Positions 3,489-8,784 of a stretch of 8,784 nt of DNA are shown piece by piece. The DNA is from Streptosporangiaceae bacterium (lineage in GTDB: Bacteria > Actinomycetota > Actinomycetes > Streptosporangiales > Streptosporangiaceae). Every line of letters begins with the position of its first letter. Positions within the stretch are counted from its first letter, which is position 1. The stretch is from assembly GCA_030040475.1 (NCBI GenBank), contig JASHTQ010000128.1, positions 1 to 8,784 of the forward strand. Direction: 5' to 3'. The translations under genes were made by a program, and so were the position numbers. A model generated the notes under the pieces. The model was not told where the DNA came from. It did no database searches and saw nothing but the letters and a program-made list of their open reading frames with translations.

Positions 3489-6245
3489 TTAGCTAGCTGA
3501 CCTGTGCCCGGCCCGGCGGGACAGCAGCGTCACCACCCATTCGGTCAGCCTGGCCGCGGCGTCGGCGATGGCCGTCATCAGCGAGGTGGGGAAGATCAGC
3601 GCCCGCCAGCGCGCGCCGCGCGGCGCCGTCGCCGCGATGCCGCGCCGCGCCGTCGCCTCGTCCCGTCGCAGGGTCTGCGACTCCGCCGGGCGTGCCGCGT
3701 ACCTGGCGCGTTCCTCGGCGAGGGCGAGCCTGCGTACCGCCTCCGCGGCCGGCTCGGGCAGCCCGGCGGTGACCCGGCTCGCCAGCGTCCGCGGCGGCTC
3801 GCTCGGCCGGTAGCCAACGCCCAGGTCCGCCAGGTCGTCCCGGAACTCCCGCCAGGCCGCGTGTGCCCGGCTCACGTCGTCCGTGGCCCGCAGCCAGCGC
3901 CACCGCCGCAGCACCACCCTGGCAGCTCCGGGTAGCACGAGCGCGACCGCGCAGGCCAGGCCGAAGGCGATGCCGACGGTCGCCCAGCCCACCCGCAGGT
4001 CCAGGCCGGAGGTGCGCGACAGCACCCGGTACAGCGCGAGCGCCACGATCGCCGCGATTACCGCCAGCCCGGCCGCCAGGGTCGCCGGCCTGCGCCGCCT
4101 GGGCGTCTCGGCGGCATGCGAGGAAAGCGCCCGCTGCGCGGGCGGCGCGACCAGCGCGATGACGCCGCAGGCCAGCGCGATCGCGGCCAGCACGGCAAGG
4201 GCGATCGCCGTCCACGGCGTGCTCGCGGTGCCGGCCGTGGCGGGCAGGGTCACCGTCGGCCCGTCACCGCTGCGTCCCTGCACGATGTGGGTCCGGCTGG
4301 TGTTGCCGCTGTCGGTGTTGCCCGCCGACCCGCCGTTGTTGATTGCCGGCGGGCCCACGATGCTGCCCGTCCCGCGCCCGTCGCCCATGTAGTTGGGCGC
4401 GACCGCGGTGCCCTGGCCGGCCGGCGTGGGCTCGAACCGGATCCACCCGTAGCCCTGGAAGTACACCTCCGTCCAGGCGTGCGAGTCGCTGCTCTTCACC
4501 ACGTAATGATCCGGCTGCTTGGCCTGCGTGCCCGCGGTGAAGCCGGTGGCCAGCCGGGCAGGGATGCCGAGCAGGCGGGCCAGGACGGTCATCGTCCAGG
4601 CGAACTGCACACAGCTCCCTGTCTTCGTGGTGAGGAACGCAACCATGCCCGAGGCGGTAGTAAACGGCCGGGCCGAGGTGCTGTAGATCCCGTTGTCGGC
4701 CAGGTACAGCGCGAGCGCGTTCACCTTGTCGTACTCGGTCTTCTTGCCCGCCGTGACCTGCTCGGCCAGCTGCTTGAGGGGAGCCAGCTGATAGGACGCC
4801 GGGAGCGCCAGGTCCGCGCGCAGGCTCGCCAGCGGCGGCGCCGGGGCCGCGTTGAGCTCGGCCGCGGTCGGGTCTATGACGAGGCTGGCCACCGTGTATG
4901 ACCGGCCGGCGATGGAGCCGCCGTTGGAGAACACCATGAGCTCGGGATCGGTCAGCCACACCCCAGGGGCGCTGACGGCGACCTGGACCGGGGGATACGG
5001 CATGGGCAGGAAGGTGAGCGCGGAGGTCGGGACGCCCGGGTCCACGCTCACCTTCGTGATCACCTGCTGGGCCGACAGCCCCGGCGCCTGCCCTTGCGGC
5101 GACGGCAGCGTACCGAGCTGCGCCGCGCCCGTCGCGTAGTCGGGCATCCAGCCCGCGTCCGTCAGCGTGTCGTACGAGGCCTCGCGCAGGTACAGCGGGT
5201 CGTAGGTCTGCACGTCCTGCGAGGCGGTGGTGGTGTAGGTCAGCACCTGCGTCGGGGTCTTCTCCTGTAGCTGCGTGGCGATCTGCAGCAGCGCGTCGGG
5301 CAGCCCGACCGTGCTGCCGCTGCCGCTGCCGGTGCCGCCGATGCCGGGTCCCGAGGTGAACAGCTTGCTCGGGTGCAGGCCGGGCAGCAGCAGCGGGGCG
5401 CACAGGGCCAGCACCACCGACGCCAGCCCCACCCGCCGCGCGGCCGCGGCCAGCGCCCGGGTGTCCGGGCCCACCCCGCTCCCGCCGCGCGAACCCCGCC
5501 CGCCCGAGCCCGCCGAGGCACCGGACCCGGCGGAGCCAGCAGGCCCACCGGACCCCGCCGCGCCACCGGCGCCCCTCCCGCCCGAGCCGTTGTACGCGGA
5601 GACGTTGTAGGTCGTGGACTCGTGCAGCCACCCGGTACGCCACAGCGAGACCAGCCGTCCCCAGACCCGTATCCGCTCCCGCCCGTCCGCGCTCAGCATG
5701 GCCAGGTAACCCGCCGTGCCGAGGCAGAAGATGATGCCGGTGCTCAGCTGGCTGTGCGGCGCGTTGATGGCCACCGGCACGGTGAACAGGACGAGCAGCG
5801 GCAGGCCGGCCAGCGCCGTGGACCGCAGCCGCACCGCGATCAGGTCGGTCATGATGGCGGTCAGGCCGATCCCCGCGGTCGAGAGCAGCACCAGGCCGGC
5901 CAGCTCGGGCACCGCGGGCGCGTACTTCCTGGAGTCGGTGAACCCGGTGCCCGCCAGCCGCCACAGCCTGCTGATCGAGCCGGGGGTCGGGATGAACCCG
6001 ATCCACGAATGGCGCGCCTCGAACACCAGGTTCAGGTAGAGCAGCAGGGCGAGCACGCCGATCGCCAGGCAGACGGTCACCGGCAGGGTGCGCAGCCTGC
6101 TGAGCGCCCCGGCGGCTCCGACCGTGATGACCGCCCCGATGCCCGCGTAGAACCACCCCGAGCCGATGAACACCGGGTACAAGACGGTGGAGACGAGCAC
6201 GACCGCGCACCCGGCGGTTATCGTCATCCTCCGGTTGAGCGTCAT
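3489..6245 (-). CDS. TgpA-like membrane transglutaminase (DUF3488 / transglutaminase core / DUF4129)
   Basis: The 918-residue polytopic protein has six N-terminal membrane helices (about 12-29, 33-48, 56-75, 113-133, 142-160, 168-185). A cytoplasmic loop with a Gly/Ser-rich tract (220-259) follows, then a seventh helix (271-290) and a large outside domain (about 300-675). The papain-like transglutaminase core spans about 490-607: nucleophile C545 in KTGSCVQFAW, H589 in SDSHAWTEVYF, and acidic E605 in WIRFEPTP, where many relatives have Asp. After a Gly/Asn-rich linker, three more helices (677-700, 721-740, 752-772) lead to a cytoplasmic DUF4129-like tail (HAAWREFRDDL...GYRPSEPPRTLASRV, about 795-824). 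Relatives in Pseudomonas (TgpA) are envelope proteins; the substrate here is unknown. The ATG overlaps the DUF58 stop in ATGA, so translation is probably coupled. It is the last gene of the MoxR operon and ends in TAA. Confidence 0.93.
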   Translation of the reverse strand: MTLNRRMTITAGCAVVLVSTVLYPVFIGSGWFYAGIGAVITVGAAGALSRLRTLPVTVCLAIGVLALLLYLNLVFEARHSWIGFIPTPGSISRLWRLAGTGFTDSRKYAPAVPELAGLVLLSTAGIGLTAIMTDLIAVRLRSTALAGLPLLVLFTVPVAINAPHSQLSTGIIFCLGTAGYLAMLSADGRERIRVWGRLVSLWRTGWLHESTTYNVSAYNGSGGRGAGGAAGSGGPAGSAGSGASAGSGGRGSRGGSGVGPDTRALAAAARRVGLASVVLALCAPLLLPGLHPSKLFTSGPGIGGTGSGSGSTVGLPDALLQIATQLQEKTPTQVLTYTTTASQDVQTYDPLYLREASYDTLTDAGWMPDYATGAAQLGTLPSPQGQAPGLSAQQVITKVSVDPGVPTSALTFLPMPYPPVQVAVSAPGVWLTDPELMVFSNGGSIAGRSYTVASLVIDPTAAELNAAPAPPLASLRADLALPASYQLAPLKQLAEQVTAGKKTEYDKVNALALYLADNGIYSTSARPFTTASGMVAFLTTKTGSCVQFAWTMTVLARLLGIPARLATGFTAGTQAKQPDHYVVKSSDSHAWTEVYFQGYGWIRFEPTPAGQGTAVAPNYMGDGRGTGSIVGPPAINNGGSAGNTDSGNTSRTHIVQGRSGDGPTVTLPATAGTASTPWTAIALAVLAAIALACGVIALVAPPAQRALSSHAAETPRRRRPATLAAGLAVIAAIVALALYRVLSRTSGLDLRVGWATVGIAFGLACAVALVLPGAARVVLRRWRWLRATDDVSRAHAAWREFRDDLADLGVGYRPSEPPRTLASRVTAGLPEPAAEAVRRLALAEERARYAARPAESQTLRRDEATARRGIAATAPRGARWRALIFPTSLMTAIADAAARLTEWVVTLLSRRAGHRSAS

Positions 6246-7522
6246 CGCGGCTCACCCCCGAAATCGGCGAGGCTGCCGGCCGAGACGCCGCCGACGGGCA
6301 GCGGCCTGTCGGCGGGCCGGTGCAGCTGCTGCCATGCGGTCGCCAGCGGCGTGCTGGCGGTCGCTATGGCCACCCGCCAGCCCGCGGCGCAGAGGGTTTC
6401 CGCCGCCCGCTCGGTATCCTCGCCGACGGTGTCTACCGCCCAGCAGGAGGCGGCGAGAAGCAGCGCCATCGCGGGCGCGTTCCCGCGCCTGGAGGCCGCG
6501 AGCTGGGCGGCGTCCTGGCTGGTGAGCCGGCCGAGCACCGTTATCAGCTGGCCGCCAGCGGCGGCAAGCGCGGTGGTGCCCGAGCGAAAGTCGGAGGCGT
6601 GCGACGGGCTGATCACGGCGAGCATGTCGAGCAGGGTGTCGGTAAAGGTGCCGCGCGGCGCGATCTCTCCTGCGTCGGTGATGAGCCTGGCACGGAATCC
6701 CTCCTCGGCCAGGTGCGCACCGATCGATGCCGCCGCGCTGACGGCGAACTCGAACGAGGCCGAGGGGCCGGTGCCCGAATGCGCGGCGCGGCGGGTGTCG
6801 AGGAAGACCGACGCGCTGTTGCGCCACTGGTGCTCCTCGCGGCGGACCATCAGCTGGCCGTATCGCGCCGTGGACCTCCAGTGCACCCGGCGCAGGTCGT
6901 CCCCGTCCTGGTAGGCCCGCGGCGCGGCGTCGTCCTCGCCGATCGCCGATATCGTCCGCATGCCCCCGTCGCCCTCGCCAAGCCAGCTGCCCGGCGCCGC
7001 GGCCCGCGGCAGCGGGACGATCTTCGGCGTGACCACGAGCGTGCTCGTGGTGCTGAACGAGCGGCTGATCTCGACCAGCCCGAACGCGTCCGCCACCCGG
7101 ACCCGGAGCGGCCCGATGGTGAACTTGCCGCGGGTGTCGGAGCGGATCTGGTAGCTGAGCTCCCTGGTACCGCTCGGCTCGATCTCGTCAAGCACGAAGC
7201 GCGGCCTGCCGCCCAGCCGGTAGGGAGTGATGTCCTCGGCGAGCAGCACGCCGGTGCGCAGCCGGGATACATTCTCCAGCCGCGCGGTCACCGAGGTGGA
7301 TTCCCCGGCGGGCACCCGGGGCGGGTCGAGCCGCCGGCTGCACGACAGGCGGTAGCGAGACCTGCGGGCGGTGAACGCGGAGACGACCGGCAGCACGACG
7401 AGCAGCGCGCCGACCCGGACGAGGTCGGGCTCGGGTATGCCAAGGCCGCACACGATGGCCGCGCCGCCGGCCGCCATGAACGATCTGCCCCGCGTGGTCA
7501 GCGAGCCGAATAGCCCCCGCAC
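6242..7522 (-). CDS. DUF58 domain membrane protein (partner of MoxR ATPase)
   Basis: The 426-residue product has two N-terminal membrane helices (about 15-30 and 34-51). A beta-rich segment follows (about 70-170, with RGKFTIGPLRVRVADAFGLV at 131-150), then the DUF58 signature YQDGDDLRRVHWRSTARYGQ at 204-223, ending LMVRREE at 224-230. The C-terminal part (about 235-400) corresponds to a von Willebrand A-like fold. There the first strand reads SVFLDTRRAAHSG (238-250), so the DxSxS metal-site motif of true VWA domains is not preserved. DUF58 proteins are typically encoded beside MoxR ATPases, which are thought to remodel them. The exact job is unknown, but envelope maintenance is a common proposal. 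The GTG start has AGGAGGGG just upstream, 13 bp after the moxR stop, and the stop overlaps the transglutaminase start by 4 bp: the middle gene of a tight operon. Confidence 0.92.
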   Translation of the reverse strand: MRGLFGSLTTRGRSFMAAGGAAIVCGLGIPEPDLVRVGALLVVLPVVSAFTARRSRYRLSCSRRLDPPRVPAGESTSVTARLENVSRLRTGVLLAEDITPYRLGGRPRFVLDEIEPSGTRELSYQIRSDTRGKFTIGPLRVRVADAFGLVEISRSFSTTSTLVVTPKIVPLPRAAAPGSWLGEGDGGMRTISAIGEDDAAPRAYQDGDDLRRVHWRSTARYGQLMVRREEHQWRNSASVFLDTRRAAHSGTGPSASFEFAVSAAASIGAHLAEEGFRARLITDAGEIAPRGTFTDTLLDMLAVISPSHASDFRSGTTALAAAGGQLITVLGRLTSQDAAQLAASRRGNAPAMALLLAASCWAVDTVGEDTERAAETLCAAGWRVAIATASTPLATAWQQLHRPADRPLPVGGVSAGSLADFGGEPR

Positions 7523-7524
7523 GA

Positions 7525-7532
7525 CCCCTCCT
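7525..7532 (-). promoter_or_regulatory. Ribosome binding site of the DUF58 gene
   Basis: Read on the minus strand, AGGAGGGG is followed by TC and the GTG start at 7522. It lies wholly in the 13-bp moxR-DUF58 spacer and fixes the GTG start. Confidence 0.75.
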
Positions 7533-7535
7533 AAC

Positions 7536-8510
<975 letters not shown>

Positions 8511-8514
8511 GTGG

Positions 8515-8521
8515 CCTCCTT
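8515..8521 (-). promoter_or_regulatory. Ribosome binding site of the MoxR gene
   Basis: AAGGAGG on the minus strand, 4 bases before GTG 8510, is a near-ideal Shine-Dalgarno and decides the start codon. Confidence 0.8.
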
Positions 8522-8633
8522 GCAGGCCTCGGCGCCCACCACTGGCTCAACCGGGCATCCCGTCGCTCCCGGTCGCAGCTCCCGTATCGCTACAGTACGT
8601 CTTTCTCCGCCAAACGCGCGACGGTGCTGGCCG

Positions 8634-8663
8634 TTCGTCATCAAACCGGGCATCTTCGTCATC
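8634..8663. repeat. Pair of 9-bp direct repeats 21 bp apart
   Basis: TTCGTCATC occurs at 8634-8642 and 8655-8663 (GATGACGAA on the minus strand), 21 bp start to start, which is two helical turns. It lies about 125-155 bp upstream of the MoxR start. The spacing suits two subunits of an activator or response regulator on one face of the helix. Confidence 0.5.
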
Positions 8664-8682
8664 TGTCTGGCACCACAGGGCA

Positions 8683-8726
8683 CAGCAGCAACCAGGCGGC
8701 GGCCCAGCAGCAACCAGGCGGCGGCC
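8683..8726. repeat. Perfect 22-bp tandem duplication
   Basis: The 22 bases at 8683-8704, beginning CAGCAGCAACC and ending GGCGGCGGCC, are repeated exactly at 8705-8726 with no spacer. The unit is not a multiple of three, which argues against coding. Each copy ends in a GGCGGCGG that can pair with the downstream CCGCCGCC. Confidence 0.85.
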
Positions 8727-8737
8727 CAACCGCCGCC
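8717..8737. repeat. Perfect 8-bp GC stem-loop
   Basis: GGCGGCGG (8717-8724), loop CCCAA, and CCGCCGCC (8730-8737) form a perfect all-GC hairpin overlapping the second copy of the 22-bp duplication. No T-run follows on either strand. It could be the end of an upstream transcript reading leftward, or a leader structure; neither is shown. Confidence 0.45.
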
Positions 8738-8784
8738 GCAGGACGTCCGCTGCCCGCTCCCGGGTCCGCTAAACGCCGGCCAGA

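Larger units (their letters stand above)
8511..8784. other. Upstream region of the MoxR operon, non-coding as far as seen
   Basis: The 274 bp to the right edge hold no convincing gene. The short frames on either strand depend on a 22-bp duplication that is not a multiple of three. The operon promoter should lie here, but I see only poor hexamers, such as TTGGCG with CGATAC 18 bp on, reading leftward around 8585-8614. Notable contents are a pair of 9-bp direct repeats (8634-8663), a 22-bp tandem duplication (8683-8726) and a GC hairpin (8717-8737). Confidence 0.55.

Noticed and set aside
4264..6255. 663-codon reverse frame within the transglutaminase gene
   Set aside because: It is out of frame with the transglutaminase motifs on the same strand, has low-complexity Arg/Ala/Gly composition, and no domain.
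5373..6914. 513-codon forward frame opposite TgpA and DUF58
   Set aside because: Shadow frame spanning two real genes on the other strand; composition and lack of domains argue against it.
8683..8726. CRISPR array
   Set aside because: Only two abutting copies with no spacer and no cas genes in the window.

Overview
The window is very GC-rich, uses GTG starts freely, and carries gene families typical of actinobacteria, above all a DUF3040 membrane protein beginning MPLSEHEQ. It is most likely a chromosomal segment of an actinomycete. The genus cannot be told from this sequence alone. There are seven genes: six complete, and one cut by the left edge.

Layout: (1) 1-380, minus strand: N-terminal part of a multi-pass membrane protein, possibly VC0807-like, running off the left edge. 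(2) 381-873: a 493-bp divergent intergenic region with no convincing gene. It is less GC-rich in its left half and holds a 36-bp near-perfect palindrome, a degenerate direct copy of one palindrome arm, and a 12-bp tandem duplication next to the following gene. (3) 874-2867, plus strand: a SAM-dependent methyltransferase and, 5 bp later, a complete DNA polymerase IV (dinB), likely co-transcribed. (4) 2868-3004: a 137-bp leader with a strong stem-loop, then DUF3040 (3005-3433, plus). (5) 3434-3488: a short convergent gap with a 9-bp motif repeated three times. (6) 8510 down to 3489, minus strand: a three-gene operon, MoxR-type AAA+ ATPase, then a DUF58 membrane protein, then a TgpA-like transglutaminase membrane protein. 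The junctions are a 13-bp gap and a 4-bp ATGA overlap. (7) 8511-8784: non-coding upstream region with a 22-bp tandem duplication, a GC hairpin and a pair of 9-bp direct repeats 21 bp apart.

Functionally, the MoxR-DUF58-TgpA operon is a recurrent bacterial module. An AAA+ ATPase is thought to remodel a DUF58 partner, and a polytopic protein exposes a papain-like transglutaminase fold outside the membrane. Its substrate is not known. The methyltransferase-dinB pair links a translesion polymerase to a methyltransferase of unknown substrate. No known system is rearranged here in a way that clearly signals a new one. The least explained material is the non-coding DNA: the palindrome region before the methyltransferase, the leader hairpin before DUF3040, and the repeats before MoxR.
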